From positions 26,362,788 through 26,426,787 of the forward strand of contig OZ035997.1 of the NCBI GenBank assembly GCA_964035015.1: a stretch of 64,000 nt of DNA. Reading direction: 5' to 3'. The first letter of the stretch is position 1. Every line of letters begins with the position of its first letter. The notes beneath the pieces were generated by a model. The model searched no databases. It was not told where the DNA came from and saw only the letters and a program-made list of their open reading frames with translations. The DNA comes from Corallium rubrum (Eukaryota; Cnidaria; Anthozoa; Scleralcyonacea; Coralliidae). This document shows, piece by piece, positions 12,800 through 23,268 of this stretch. Position numbers and translations under genes: made by a program.

Positions 12800-13985
12800 T
12801 ATTCTTTACAATACGGGGATTAGAAACTACAATACGGGGATTAGAAACTTCTTTTTCGTTATTTTAACATTTCTTCCTCCTACACAATTTTTCACGAAGA
12901 ACTAGAGAAATTTAAAAGTATCATGCTTCAAAATGGTTATCCTATCAAATTTTTAGATAGTTGTATTCGCAAGTTTCTTCACTACCTTGCTATTCTTTAC
13001 AATACGGGGATTAGAAACTTACAATACGGGGATTAGAAACTTCTTTTTCGTTATTTTAACATTTCTTCCTCCTACACAATTTTTCACGAAGAACTAGAGA
13101 AATTTAAAAGTATCATGCTTCAAAATGGTTATCCTATCAAATTTTTAGATAGTTGTATTCGCAAGTTTCTTGAAAAAATTTTTTGCCCAGCGTCTAAAAT
13201 TACCATAGCACCCAAACGTATCATTTTATTTACACTTCCGTTCACCGGTCAACACTCCCTTCAAATTCGCCAACAAATCGTTAAGCTCTTTGCTTCTGCT
13301 TTTCCACAAATTCAACTTCGTGTTGTTTTTAAACCTATTAGACGCCTTTCAAGTTTTTTCCGTTTTAAAGATCAAATTCCTTTCGCTTTAAGATCACGCG
13401 TAGTTTATAAATTTAAGTGTCATGACTGTGAGTCATTGTATGTTGGTGAAACCATTCGCCATTTACACACGCGTGCTTCTGAACACATGGGAGTTTCGGC
13501 TTACACGGGAAAGCCTCTTTCTTTGAGTTCCTGGTCTGGAGTTTTAGCACACCACAAAAAAACCGGCCACCCTGTTTCTTTAACAGATTTTTCTATTCTG
13601 AGCTCTTCTTCTTCCAATTTTGAACTCCTTCTTAGAGAAAGTCTGCTTATTAATAAGTTAAATCCTTCACTCAACGCTAAAATCAGTTCTCTTCCTTTAA
13701 ACTTATTTTGATTTATACACACGTTTTTCTTTATATTTTTCTATACTTGTCTTGACACATAACTGAAAACATTCTATCATACCTGTTACTTCACACTGTA
13801 ATTTATTAACTGTCACTTCCACCCCTCTCTCAGTTACTCATTTCCTGTTATTGTAAATATATTAGCATATAAGTCGAGATAACCTTGTAAATAATTATTC
13901 ACTCTGAAGATGTTGCAGGATTAGCAACGAAACGTTAGTTTTAATAAAAATTTGAAATAACTCATGTCTCTTTCAATATGGGGCT
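12800..13985 (+). mobile_element. Penelope-like element, 5'-truncated with partial tandem duplication
   Basis: A plus-strand element carries the C-terminal half of a Penelope ORF. The 3' tail reads ATTAGCAACGAAACGTTAGTTTTAA around 13,920, the kind of tail found in this class. A segment of about 180 bp (12,787-12,965) is repeated in tandem at about 12,977-13,160, including target-like sequence (CACTACCTTGCTATTCTTTAC). Penelope elements commonly show such partial tandem pseudo-LTR arrangements. It lies inside the LINE-A endonuclease, so it is younger than LINE-A. Confidence 0.8.
13115..13711 (+). CDS. Penelope-like RT C-terminus with GIY-YIG endonuclease (partial)
   Basis: A frame of 198 codons remains open to a natural stop. 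The first ~95 residues match the RT thumb and linker of Penelope elements (FTGQHSLQIRQQIVKLF, then FKPIRRLSSFF). Residues ~105-190 form the GIY-YIG nuclease: the zinc-type KCHDC, SLYVGETIRHLHTRASEH with the conserved YVG, Arg and EH, and a late ESLLINKLNPSLN block with the catalytic Glu. The RT catalytic part is missing through 5' truncation, so the element cannot move itself. The Met is merely the first in frame, since the coding sequence starts mid-protein; the frame is also readable upstream of it. Confidence 0.85.
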   Translation: MLQNGYPIKFLDSCIRKFLEKIFCPASKITIAPKRIILFTLPFTGQHSLQIRQQIVKLFASAFPQIQLRVVFKPIRRLSSFFRFKDQIPFALRSRVVYKFKCHDCESLYVGETIRHLHTRASEHMGVSAYTGKPLSLSSWSGVLAHHKKTGHPVSLTDFSILSSSSSNFELLLRESLLINKLNPSLNAKISSLPLNLF

Positions 13986-13989
13986 TTTT

Positions 13990-14409
13990 AAAATTATATG
14001 CTGGGCTTTAATATTCCTGACAAGATTACGCTTTCCGCCTGGTTCGTCTATTGCTAGAATTACATCAATTAATGATTGAGATGTTGCCGTTACTCTTGTA
14101 GGTTCAGTAATTAACTGGGTAAGGTTTGTTGATGAGTAGAATATACTAAGTGCCTGGGCTTCAGGACTCCTTTTATTCAAAACATTACAGTTCATGTCAC
14201 CGCAGATTACTATATCTTTATCGAAGCTTAAAGCCCTTGTATAGGTAGGCATAAAATTGTCGTCTAAGCAAGCTGAAGAACAGTTTGGTGGCCTGTATGC
14301 TACACATACCAACAAGGACTTCAGTTTTCGATTTTGCACTTTAAACCATAGCTGTTTAAATCCTGTCTCAGTTGTTGGAGTCAGATCATGGATAGGATAA
14401 GCTTTAAGA
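13990..14409 (-). pseudogene. LINE-A endonuclease, middle part
   Basis: Minus-strand codons give CVAYRPPNCSS and DIVICGDMNCNVLN, the YRPP and GDxN motifs of the APE-like endonuclease, then TNLTQLITEPTRVT and SLIDVIL, the canonical 'eptR ... s.iDvil' block. The domain is cleanly interrupted on its N-terminal side by MULE-1 at 14,410 and on its C-terminal side by the Penelope-like element. Confidence 0.85.
14401..14409. other. Left 9-bp target duplication of MULE-1
   Basis: GCTTTAAGA here is repeated exactly at 16,593-16,601, bordering the terminal inverted repeats. Confidence 0.85.
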
Positions 14410-14751
14410 GAGTTTGAGTAACTGTCGTGGGTCGTGGGTCGTGGGTAAAAGGTCGTGGGTCGTGGGTAAAAAGTCGTGGGTAAAGTCGTGGGTCGCGAAA
14501 TATGCTAAAAATTTGGTTTTAACGTAATGTAATGCAATGCAATGCAACTGGCATTTGACACATTGGACCTTCCAAGGGGTGGGGCATTTAAAAATAACGG
14601 GGGTGGGGCATTAGTTATATAATATTATTCCAATATTCTGAGCCTTGTTCTTTTTGCTCAGCACTAAAAGCCGATTGGGAGTATAGGTAATTGAATTGTG
14701 TCCCTCTACCTCTGCCATTTTTATCAACGGATTCATTGCGCAGTTTGAACT

Positions 14752-14946
14752 GTGTGTTCTGTTGCCTGTTGGGATTCGATTATGGAAGAGTTTAAAGCGA
14801 AAGATACAGAGTTTGTTGCGTCTTGGTTGAAAAGCAAACGCATGGACAGTTTAGTAGAGGTGTTTGAAATAAGCACTCAAAATAAAATGCTGATCTTTAT
14901 AATGGTGAATCGATGTGATAAAAATAGAGGGTATACTTTACAATGA
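14752..14946 (+). CDS. 64-codon frame in the left MULE-1 arm, possible captured exon
   Basis: The frame contains MEEFKAKDTEFVASWLKSKR and then MDSLVEVFEIST, and ends at a stop just after the GYTLQ codons. An identical 64-residue frame lies in the right arm on the minus strand. The FVASWL...MDSLVEVFE pattern is loosely like the start of a SAM-type helical domain, but I do not assign it. A diverged relative at 9985-10,290 keeps part of the same frame. It may be a captured host exon rather than a transposon gene. Confidence 0.35.
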   Translation: MCSVACWDSIMEEFKAKDTEFVASWLKSKRMDSLVEVFEISTQNKMLIFIMVNRCDKNRGYTLQ

Positions 14947-15741
14947 TGAAATAAAAATGAGAAGTGAAAATTTCGTCTTTAGTGACACTTTAACGGAAAC
15001 ATATCATTTTGGCTTATTGTGCACGCTGAGAGCCTTGCAAACGTCCGGAGTGGGTCGCACTGATGCTTGTAAATAAGCCGGGGGTCGTGATGGGCTTTGA
15101 ATGAGCGTGGGGTTTGTAACGTAACGTTAAACTCGGAGACGAAACAAGTCTCGGAGTTTAACGTTAATGAACTTGTCGTTAATGAACAGGGGGGACGTGC
15201 ATGTATTTGTCACGCCAAAGAACGGCAAAACTACTAGTATATGTGGGCAGAATTTCGGTATGTTTTGAGAAGTGCAAATATATTGAGAAGTCGTTTCTTG
15301 GCTCTGTTCTCGGTGAGATTAAAAAATATAAAAGTTATCTTTTGCCATAAATACGCGGCTATATGACCGTGCAATATGATTCATGACACGGATAATCTGA
15401 TACCATCGCGGTGCGTGGTCACCTGTAGAAAGGTTAAATTTTTTCTGACTAGCTGCTTGCCACACACTTTCTGCAAAGAACATTTCTTTTACAATTAAAA
15501 CAGTTAAAATACTCCAAGTCCTCAGCTGGGACGTTTTCCCCCAGATAAGAGTTATAGAATAAGTGGACAAGCTGGCTATAACACCCATTTTCTGACAACG
15601 AATGTCACATCACTGATGCCGCCATCTCACTGTCAGTTCATACGACACTTCCATCACACTTTCGGATATCAGTCTTGTAATCGAATCGAGTTCACAGTCA
15701 GTGCTCACGTTTTGTTATAAAAGCTTGCGTTATTTCTTTGG

Positions 15742-15969
15742 TTGGATATATATCTGTTTGCGCAATATGTTATGCATGTTAATATTTTTTTGCTTAAAAA
15801 CGTCGAACGTCGAACTTATCATGTGCATTTACCATTTGACCGAGAAACGGCACTGATGACAGATGTTTGCAAGGCTCTCAGCGTGCACAATAAGCCTGGC
15901 CAAGCTATTAAATGCGGTAAAATCCCGCTCGAGTCAGCCGAAATTTTTCGGTTGACTTTAGCAGTGTAA
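15742..15969 (+). CDS. 75-codon frame in the MULE-1 interior, unrecognised
   Basis: An open frame ending in GKIPLESAEIFRLTLAV crosses the inner end of the right arm. Part of it (ALSVHNKP) lies in the arm and is mirrored at about 15,020; the rest falls in the ~118 bp missing from the left arm. The composition looks coding-like rather than low-complexity. Together with the 64-codon frame it may derive from a captured gene. No family recognised. Confidence 0.25.
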   Translation: MDIYLFAQYVMHVNIFLLKNVERRTYHVHLPFDRETALMTDVCKALSVHNKPGQAIKCGKIPLESAEIFRLTLAV

Positions 15970-16080
15970 GACATCATGAAAAATTTTCTCATGTTTCTGA
16001 GGATGATTCTGTAGTAAAATGATATGTTTCCGTTAAAGTGTCACTAAAGACGAAATTTTCACCTCTCATTTTTATTTCCA

Positions 16081-16275
16081 TCATTGTAAAGTATACCCTC
16101 TATTTTTATCACATCGATTCACCATTATAAAGATCAGCATTTTATTTTGAGTGCTTATTTCAAACACCTCTACTAAACTGTCCATGCGTTTGCTTTTCAA
16201 CCAAGACGCAACAAACTCTGTATCTTTCGCTTTAAACTCTTCCATAATCGAATCCCAACAGGCAACAGAACACAC
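16081..16275 (-). CDS. 64-codon frame in the right MULE-1 arm
   Basis: Mirror copy of the frame at 14,752-14,946, with the same 64 residues on the opposite strand. Identity at the protein level despite long separation suggests recent formation or gene conversion between the arms. Function unknown. Confidence 0.35.
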   Translation of the reverse strand: MCSVACWDSIMEEFKAKDTEFVASWLKSKRMDSLVEVFEISTQNKMLIFIMVNRCDKNRGYTLQ

Positions 16276-16592
16276 AGTTCAAACTGCGCAATGAATCCGT
16301 TGATAAAAATGGTAGAGGTAGACTCCCAATCGCCTTTTAGTGCTGAGCAAAAAGAACAAGGCTCAGAATATTGGAATAATATTATATAACTAATGCCCCA
16401 CCCCCGTTATTTTTAAATGCCCCACTCCTTGGAAGGTCCAATGTGTCAAATGCCAGTTGCATTGCATTGCATTACATTACGTTAAAACCAAATTTTTAGC
16501 ATATTTCGCGACCCACGACTTTACCCACGACTTTACCCACGACCCACGACCTTTTACCCACGACCCACGACCCACGACAGTTACTCAAACTC

Positions 16593-17054
16593 GCTTTAAG
16601 ACTGGTATGAACTTGGGCACACAACCCCCCGTCGGATTTCTTTAAACGATCATGTGAGTTTATAGCCTTCTATATAAACTTCAGCTTTCGGTACATTAGA
16701 ATTCAGCCAGGTTTCTGAAACAGCAAAGATCTCATATCGGTTTTCTTGAATAAGTTGTTTAACTTGAATAAAGTGTTCCCTGTTTCTCAAAGGTACATTA
16801 GGATGGGCTGTGGTAATGTTCTTTCTGCAACACGATTGAAAAGACTTATGTTCTCTTGGCTCTATATATTTGGTCTGATGTGTATTTGGATATTTCCCCG
16901 ATAACTTATCCTACTTTGTTGCTTGCGGCTTGTTTGATTTTGTAGGGGAAGTGATATAATTGTTGAAATAGCCTGATTTATTGCTGGCCTTCTTCTCCAA
17001 GTATTAGGTGTTGAGTTGGCAGTGGATTGAATGGCATTAGCGACACCCTGAAGC
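16593..17054 (-). pseudogene. LINE-A: ORF continuation and endonuclease N-terminus
   Basis: The minus strand reads LQGVANAIQSTANSTPN at the upstream edge (continuing the reading interrupted by MULE-2). After a frame change it gives LRNREHFIQ and IFAVSETWLNSNVPKAEVYI. The aVSETWL block is the first catalytic motif (Glu) of the APE-type endonuclease. Flanked on both sides by MULE-like insertions. Confidence 0.8.
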
Positions 17055-17826
17055 GGGTTGGGATAAAACGCGGATGCGGATAGACGGACGGACGGACGGA
17101 CGGACGGATAAAAAGGATAAAACGCGGATGCGGACAAAAAGGATAAAACGCGGATGCGGACAAAAAGGATAAAACGCGGATGATCATAGTTTTGGCAATA
17201 AATACAGGGTACTTTTAGTTATCCAACCGGGGGGGGGGGGGGGGGTTAATATTCGGCAAAATATAAATTTCTACGCTTTCAGAAAAAAACCCAACGATTA
17301 TCTGTCACGAAATTCGGGGTTTCTATATGAAATCCTCTAGTCCGTGGTTTCCCCCACTTGAAATATGTCTCCGCGGTCATCTTCATTTATAACGCTGATC
17401 GATCTAGTTGACAAAATACCTTACAACATATAATAACAGTATTAAATAACAAATTTGCAAACTATATAATATAGCATAGCAACTCGGCCAAATTTTCCCA
17501 GTTGGATTATTTTCTCGCAGCGATTCTGTAAATTTTGCGTGCGTATTACATCGAACGGCGCAAATAACAAAGGGAAATCTTTATATTAGTTAGTCAATAG
17601 AAAAGTTAAAACCAACTTAATCAAGTCGAAGCTGTTTAATTTGTCGGAAAGCTATAGAATTCTTTCCGTCGTCCTGACGCAGCTTGGCCACGTCATGCTG
17701 ACATAAAAATGAAATACAGTCTTTTTAGCCTGCACAAAATATATTTACAACCCAATACAACATGATAACGGCGTCGAAAAGAACTCGCTGTAAATCGCTG
17801 CAAACCAACTCGACGACGAATAAAAC

Positions 17827-18225
17827 ATGAGACAAGACATCATATTGACAAGGTTAGTAGATTTTATTCACATAATGTTGATATTTAAGACAAATTCGTT
17901 CGTTTGTTTACGGGTTTATGTCAAGTGTCATCCAACCTGGTCCAACCGGCGAAGAATTTCTGTCAATAAATCTGCTGCATTCTTAAATGTAAGCTGTTTT
18001 TCGCCCCCAAAGCCAAAATTTCTAGGCCTAATTTTATTATTTAAAAAAAAACGAGTTTCGCTCTACTTGGAGATAAGGTTTGTTTTAAACAAATCTCTCT
18101 ATTCAGGGTTTTCAGATCATGATGTGCCATCGGGGTTTTCAGATTTATTAGTCCAGTCCAGTTTAAACCATATGTATGGGTTTCGCAGTGTAACTGACGG
18201 GCGCATTGAGGTAAAACGGTATTAA
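17827..18225 (+). CDS. Unrecognised 132-codon frame inside MULE-2
   Basis: An open frame between the left arm and the kinase fragment. It contains a repeated SGFSDHDVPSGFSDLL phrase and several hydrophobic stretches. No domain recognised. It may be non-coding sequence carried with the kinase promoter region. Kept only because of its length in an AT-rich context. Confidence 0.15.
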   Translation: MRQDIILTRLVDFIHIMLIFKTNSFVCLRVYVKCHPTWSNRRRISVNKSAAFLNVSCFSPPKPKFLGLILLFKKKRVSLYLEIRFVLNKSLYSGFSDHDVPSGFSDLLVQSSLNHMYGFRSVTDGRIEVKRY

Positions 18226-18898
18226 GTAAGCGACATGTTTTTCCATCCCCAAATGATATTGATGACAGGCGGATGTGGTCGCTAATGATGCTGACGTCTC
18301 GACTGCATTTTCCGTCTTTTTATAGTTATTAATAAACGGTTTAAAGTTATTTTAACTATTTCAGCTGAAATACTAATATAGTATTTAATGTGTTATGACT
18401 TTTTTACAAAAAGCAAAATCATATAGAGTTGCATATCCGATACGGAAAGTGCGCGATCGAACATTTCCGAAACCGAATGGAGTGTTATTCATCTAGTCAG
18501 CAATGATAATCACAATAGATTAATTTTACTACATATAAAATCACAAGACAACTGTGATAGATGTAAAATATTAAATCATTTAAATGTATAGATTGTAGAT
18601 TAAACATATTAAATATATATTAAGAAAATGTATTTGTATTATTGGCTTTTGTTTAAAGTTTTCATTTTGCGAAAGTTCGCTCGGCTCACACACATGACAG
18701 ATCCCCCTATGGCTATGAAGATGAAGGTGTCAGCAAAACGCCTCCCACGCAGGCTTCAGAATGAGCAGATATCAGGTCGGGTTATATGAATCAAGGCGCA
18801 CGTGTTCGGTAAACAGTTTTTTTTTGCTTACTAGCTGGTATGTAGTATATTTCGTTCCACCGTACGCGTAGTAATGTAACCTTCAACAGTTCAACGCA

Positions 18899-19615
18899 AT
18901 GTCTTTTTTTGGGAGAGTTGGAAAAAAGGCGCAAGGCCAAAATGAATACTTACGCTCCGCAGATATTGAAGGATTGCCCCGTTTTGAATACAGTAAGCTT
19001 GTTGATAAGGAAGAAATTGGCCGCGGAGGTCTTGCTGCCGTTTTCACAGCTGTACTACCTGCCAACAATGAAAAGATCGTGGTCAAAAAATATCTAGATT
19101 CTGACGAAACAACAAAGAAAATGTTATTGAAGGAAGCGCGTTTACTTCGAACATTGAACCATGCTAATATTGTGGAACTGAAAGGAATCTGCGTCGACCA
19201 GTTTGCCATACTTTTGGAGTATGTGTATTTTGATTTTATGCCCATTTGTGCCAATGAAGAAGTCATCAATAGTCTTGCAGAGTTTCTTTCTGTTTGCGAA
19301 CGGTCCAGTTGTGATGGGGTCAACACAGCAGTTTTTTTCCATGCCGCGATGGACGTTGCATCGGGTTTGCAGTACTTGCACATGAATGATATGGCACATC
19401 GTGATCTGAAACCGGCGAACATTCTGGTATCCAATCACCACTACCGGGACCTCCGAGAAAGGGAGAAAATTGAGCTGATGAGTTCAATCAAACCTTCAAT
19501 TTGTAAGCTGGCGGATTTTGGAGAAAGTCGTTCAAAAGATATTCACACAAATCAAGCTCCTCACTATATATATATAGCTTTCCGACAATCACTATATAGC
19601 TTTCCGACAAATTAA
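18899..19615 (+). pseudogene. Captured protein kinase domain fragment (TKL-like), 3' truncated
   Basis: A 238-codon continuous frame. Residues ~35-60 carry the glycine-rich loop (EEIGRGGLAAVFTAVL), followed by the ATP-anchoring Lys in KIVVKKYL, the alpha-C Glu in LLKEARLLRTLNHANIV, the catalytic loop AHRDLKPANILV (HRD, Asn present), and the Mg-binding DFG in CKLADFGESRS. The frame then runs into terminal inverted repeat sequence (about 19,560), so the activation segment, APE motif and C-lobe helices are missing. The last ~18 codons are repeat-derived. The ADFGESRS wording recalls TKL/LRRK-like kinases common in cnidarians. Without a C-lobe, a folded active kinase is unlikely. Intronless over this span. 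The Met at 18,899 is the first in frame. Confidence 0.85.
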
Positions 19616-20127
19616 ACAGCTTCAACTTGATTAAGTTGGTTCTATATAACTTTAATTGTTATCTGCGCCGTTCGATGTTATACGCACGCAAAATTTACAG
19701 AAGCGCTACGAGGGAAAATAATCCAACTGGAAAGATTTGACCTGTAATTATATGTTGTAAGGTATTTTGTCAACTAGATCGATCACCGTTGTAAACGAAG
19801 GTGACTGCGGAGACTATAAAGGATTTCATGCAGAAACCCCAAATCTCAGTGTTTTTTCTGAAGCCGTAGAAATTTCAATTATATTTTTCCGAATAATTTA
19901 AAATAATTAACAATTTTGCCGGGGGGGGGGGGGCAAAGTATGCTGTATTATTATTTATCGCCAAAACTATGATCATCCGCGTTTTATCCTTTTTGTCCGC
20001 ATCCGCGTTTTATCCTTTTTGTCCGCATCCGCGTTTTATCCTTTTTGTCCGCATCCGCGTTTTATCCTTTTTGTCCGTCCGTCCGTCCGTCCGTCCATCT
20101 ATCCGCATCCGCGTTTTATCCCAACCC

Positions 20128-20388
20128 ACCTTGAAGCTGAGGATGTTTTGATTTTAGCTGTGTCTGTCTTTCAGAAGACGGTTTCGAAATAACCATCGAT
20201 TTTGAAATAACAGGTCCGGGATTTGGATGAATTGTTCCTGGATATAGAAATATCAACGAGTTCGATACATCTAAATTGAATGCAGCTGACGAGTTGGAGT
20301 AATATATTAGACGGTTTTTTAAAAATTTCTTCTTTCTCTTGTAAAATGTTTGAGGTCGAGGTGTCGTGTGGCCATTCGCGTGAATCAC
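20128..20388 (-). pseudogene. LINE-A ORF start with NPGP motif
   Basis: A minus-strand frame starting MIHANGHTTPRPQTFYKRKK contains LIFLYPGTIHPNPGP at about residue 45-60. An xxNPGP block near the N-terminus of ORF2 is a known feature of several CR1/L2/Jockey-type LINEs, in some of which it acts as a 2A-like ribosome-skipping peptide. Here the canonical DxExNPGP is altered to TIHPNPGP, so activity is uncertain. The frame is cut at 20,128 by MULE-2 and resumes at 17,054. Confidence 0.75.
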
Positions 20389-20559
20389 TTTGGGCGTTTG
20401 TGCTTTACATATTTATGGCTTTATGCGAATGAATATTGAAAATCTTCGATAATAAATCCAACTCCAAAACTCTAACCCTCTCAGCGCCATGGAATTATTT
20501 GAGGAAAGGTAGAGCTTGACTAGAATTTCCTTTGACATGAGTAATGATTTATTTAACGT

Positions 20560-20830
20560 CGTAGTCACAGGATGTGGTCGCCCAATCATCCGAGCCAGAG
20601 GCTCATGTTAAAGTGCACGACACAAACTAAGACCTAAGTGTTGATTTTACGGAGGGAGGAAAACCGCAGAACCCTGCGAAAAACCCTCGAAGCACAGGAG
20701 AGACCAACTAAACTCTACTCACATGAAATTCAAGTTCGAGAACGGTGTTATTCCCTCCAACAGGGCTTAACTACAGCGGTGAGAGGCAGCGCCCTAACAG
20801 CACACGCCACCCGTGCTTCCCTGAATACAC
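20560..20830. repeat. Dispersed-repeat-like sequence
   Basis: Contains GGAGGGAGGAAAACCGCAGA and CGAAAAACCCTCGAAGCACA in a layout I associate with a common repeat of marine invertebrate genomes. GC-richer than its surroundings. No gene. Confidence 0.35.
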
Positions 20831-20967
20831 AATTTATGCTTCTTCCCACATCTTCGGCCATCAAAATCAACAAACGATGGGCAAAGCATTGGTAAACAAC
20901 GTGAGCCCCAACAGCAGCGAATCCCAGCAACATACTGTAGCCATCTCCCTGGCACGCGATTAATAAT

Positions 20968-21490
20968 TGTTATATACCAAAGACTTTCCTTTGCCAATAA
21001 TGAAATCCTATTGGTCAAATCATGGTCACGTGTTGTTCAACAAACTCAATGTTTCTTTCTGCCGAGGGAAACATTGCACTGTTTCCCTCTGACGTCAACA
21101 ACGAAGAGGGAAACAGTGCAATGTTTCCCCCTGACGTCGCTTTAATCATGCGTTGTTCACGTGAATACACGATTATTGCATCAGGTCAAGAACTTTGGAC
21201 TCTTCGGGCATTTTGAAAACACGAGCTTGTTTCGAGCTTGTTTGGTACGAAATAGTCCATTTTCAGAAAGAAAGAATTTCTATACATATCTTCAAAGGTC
21301 TAGCTGAAAAACACTTGGAGAAATTTAAAGCTGTTCTTAGTGTTGAGTCTGGTGTATTTGTTTAGTTGAATGACTTGAATTGAAATTACGAAGACAAAGT
21401 AAAAGTGTTTTGGTAAGTCTTTTCGCCGTTTGCAAGTTTCAAGGCAGTTTTGTATTTTGTATTTTAAAAGTCTTTGGTATATAACAAAAC
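20968..21490. repeat. Nested fold-back element
   Basis: TATATACCAAAGACTTT (about 20,971) recurs inverted at about 21,467-21,483. Inside, GAGGGAAACATTGCACTGTT and its inverted copy at 21,105-21,140 form a second hairpin around a GACGTC site. Looks like a MITE-type structure. Confidence 0.5.
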
Positions 21491-21510
21491 GCTTGTTGAC
21501 TTTTGCCTCG

Positions 21511-21612
21511 AGAAACATCGAGTTTTACGGTCCCTCAGGCTTCAATGTCACCCTCGGGCTAAAGCCCTCGGGTGACATTGAAGCCTTCGGGTCCGTAAAA
21601 CTCGATGTTTCC
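21511..21612. repeat. Near-perfect 100-bp hairpin
   Basis: About 50 bp (GAAACATCGAGTTTTACGG... through ...CACCCTCGGGCT) are followed almost immediately by their reverse complement ending at about 21,610. Only a few mismatches and essentially no loop. LINE-C starts just beyond it. Confidence 0.75.
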
Positions 21613-22927
21613 CTCGGCGCCAGTCAACAAGTGTATAGTGTTTTACGTGGACGATAGTCAAAAACGTCACAAACATCCAGCCACAGATAACACGGCAACT
21701 ACCGACCGCCATACTCGTGGTCACGGCCATACTCGTGGTAAAATTCAAGAGAGTTACGCATTAGAATGGATGTTGGAAGACGGAATTCCCGGCTCGTCAC
21801 CAGTATTAGCATTATTAGAAATGCTCCATAATTGGTATTCGGCCATGGAGAACTCTAATACAGTGATCCGTGTCGTTTTTTTGGATTTTTCCAAAGCGTT
21901 CGATCTGATAGATCACAATATCCTTCTGTCCGATTTTGAAAATATAGGTGTAAGACCTGCCTTATTATCTTGGCTAGCGTCATATCTATCCCACCGTCAA
22001 CAAAGAGTTAAATTCGATGGAAAGTTATCTAAATTCCTAACTATTAACGCTGGTGTACCACAAGGTAGCAAGATAGGACCATTTTCCTTCATTGCTAAGA
22101 TTAATCGTCTACCGGATGTTGCAGTGACAGATAATTCATCTAACAAAGAACAGATTTCAATCTTTATAGGTGATAGTACACTATCGGAAATATTGAATGT
22201 TACCAACCATATTTCTAACCAACCTATTGGAAACATGGAACTTAACATCGAAAGGGTATCTAATTTCTGTAGTGAAGAAAGAATGGTACTAAATGTGAAG
22301 AAAACAAAAGAAATGATCTTAGACTTTCGTGTTAAAAAGACTATAATTAGAAGCATAAATCTTTACGACTCCGAAATTAAAAGGGTCACTTCATACAAGT
22401 TGCTGGGTATGTGGATTGATGCGGACTTGAAATGGAACAGTAATACTGATCACATCGTAAAGAAAGCAAGGAAGCGGTTGTATTTCCTCAAAGTGTTGAA
22501 AAAATATGGTGCACCAACGCAGGACTTGCTTCAATTTTATTGTAGCGTTATTAGATCAACGCTGGAATATGGAGATGTGTTATGGCATGGGGGAATAACT
22601 AGCGCTCAAAATCTAGATATCGAAAGAATACAGAAAAGAGCGTTCAGATTGATTTTGCCTGGAATGGGTTATTGTGAAGCTTTAGATCATCTCAAGATGC
22701 AAACATTAAGAGAAAGACGTGAGAAGCACTGTGTGGAATTAATAACTAAATTATCTTCACCAGAGCACCGTTTGCACCATTTACTCCCAGAAAGAGTTGG
22801 AGAAATAAGACAAAGAGAAACTAGGTCTAATGTTGATATGTACTATAACTTTGAGTACACAACAGAGAGATTTAAGAACAGTCCCCTGGTGTACGCTATT
22901 AATAGCTATAATAGCAAATTAGCGTAA
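21605..22927 (+). pseudogene. LINE-C: reverse transcriptase with substituted catalytic Asp
   Basis: A 440-codon frame, RT from about residue 50 onward. It contains the first Asp block VVFLDFSKAFDLIDHNILL, domain B GVPQGSKIGPFSF, the catalytic box as IFIGDSTLSEIL, and the C-terminal region YKLLGMWIDADLKW, STLEYGDVLWHGG and IERIQKRAFRLIL. In active enzymes the box is F(A/V)DDST; here the first Asp is Gly, which should abolish polymerase activity even though the frame is open. The N-terminal endonuclease is absent (5' truncation near the hairpin). The stop at 22,925-22,927 is followed by a short 3' UTR and an (AAT)n tail, the usual 3' end of such LINEs. Confidence 0.85.
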
Positions 22928-23064
22928 CTCAACAGTTTATATTCCTAAGCGATGATTTTTTAAATGTGTTTTATAAATTTAAATTTTAGTATAATTTTAA
23001 CTTTCAATGTTAATGCATGGTAATTAAGGTTTCTCTTTTTCATGTATTTTAGATTTAGATTCCC

Positions 23065-23172
<108 letters not shown>

Positions 23173-23268
23173 TTTAAGTATTTAAGGATCCGATTACTGT
23201 GCTCCTAATTGAAAGTACACGCGGACGTTCATAAACTGTTTGTTCCGTCTTAATAAGTACCCCACCTT

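Larger units (their letters stand above)
14410..16592. mobile_element. MULE-1: 2.18-kb DNA element with ~600-bp TIRs and 9-bp TSD
   Basis: Termini read GAGTTTGAGTAACTGTCGTG inward from both sides. The arms (14,410 to ~15,043; 16,592 to ~15,866) are inverted copies. The right arm contains ~118 bp (about 15,899-16,016) absent from the left. The outer arm begins with GTCGTGGGT tandem words, then G/C-poor sequence containing a 64-codon frame present in both arms. Long TIRs with a 9-bp duplication point to the Mutator-like group. No transposase is recognisable, so it is non-autonomous. It interrupts the LINE-A endonuclease. Confidence 0.8.
17055..20127. mobile_element. MULE-2: 3.07-kb long-TIR element carrying a kinase gene fragment
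   Basis: Both ends read GGGTTGGGATAAAACGCGGA inward. The subterminal zone contains GGATAAAACGCGGATGCGGACAAAAA-type tandem repeats and a CGGA tetranucleotide run. Diverged inverted arms extend from 17,055 to ~17,665 and from 20,127 back to ~19,560. The flanking sequences ACCCTGAAGC (17,045-17,054) and ACCTTGAAGC (20,128-20,137) form a 10-bp duplication with one mismatch. It sits in LINE-A, whose reading resumes on the far side. No transposase seen; the cargo is a kinase fragment. This is the Pack-MULE pattern. Confidence 0.8.

Noticed and set aside
18883..19434. 183-codon antisense frame over the kinase
   Set aside because: Complement of the kinase coding frame; kinase motifs are unambiguous on the plus strand.
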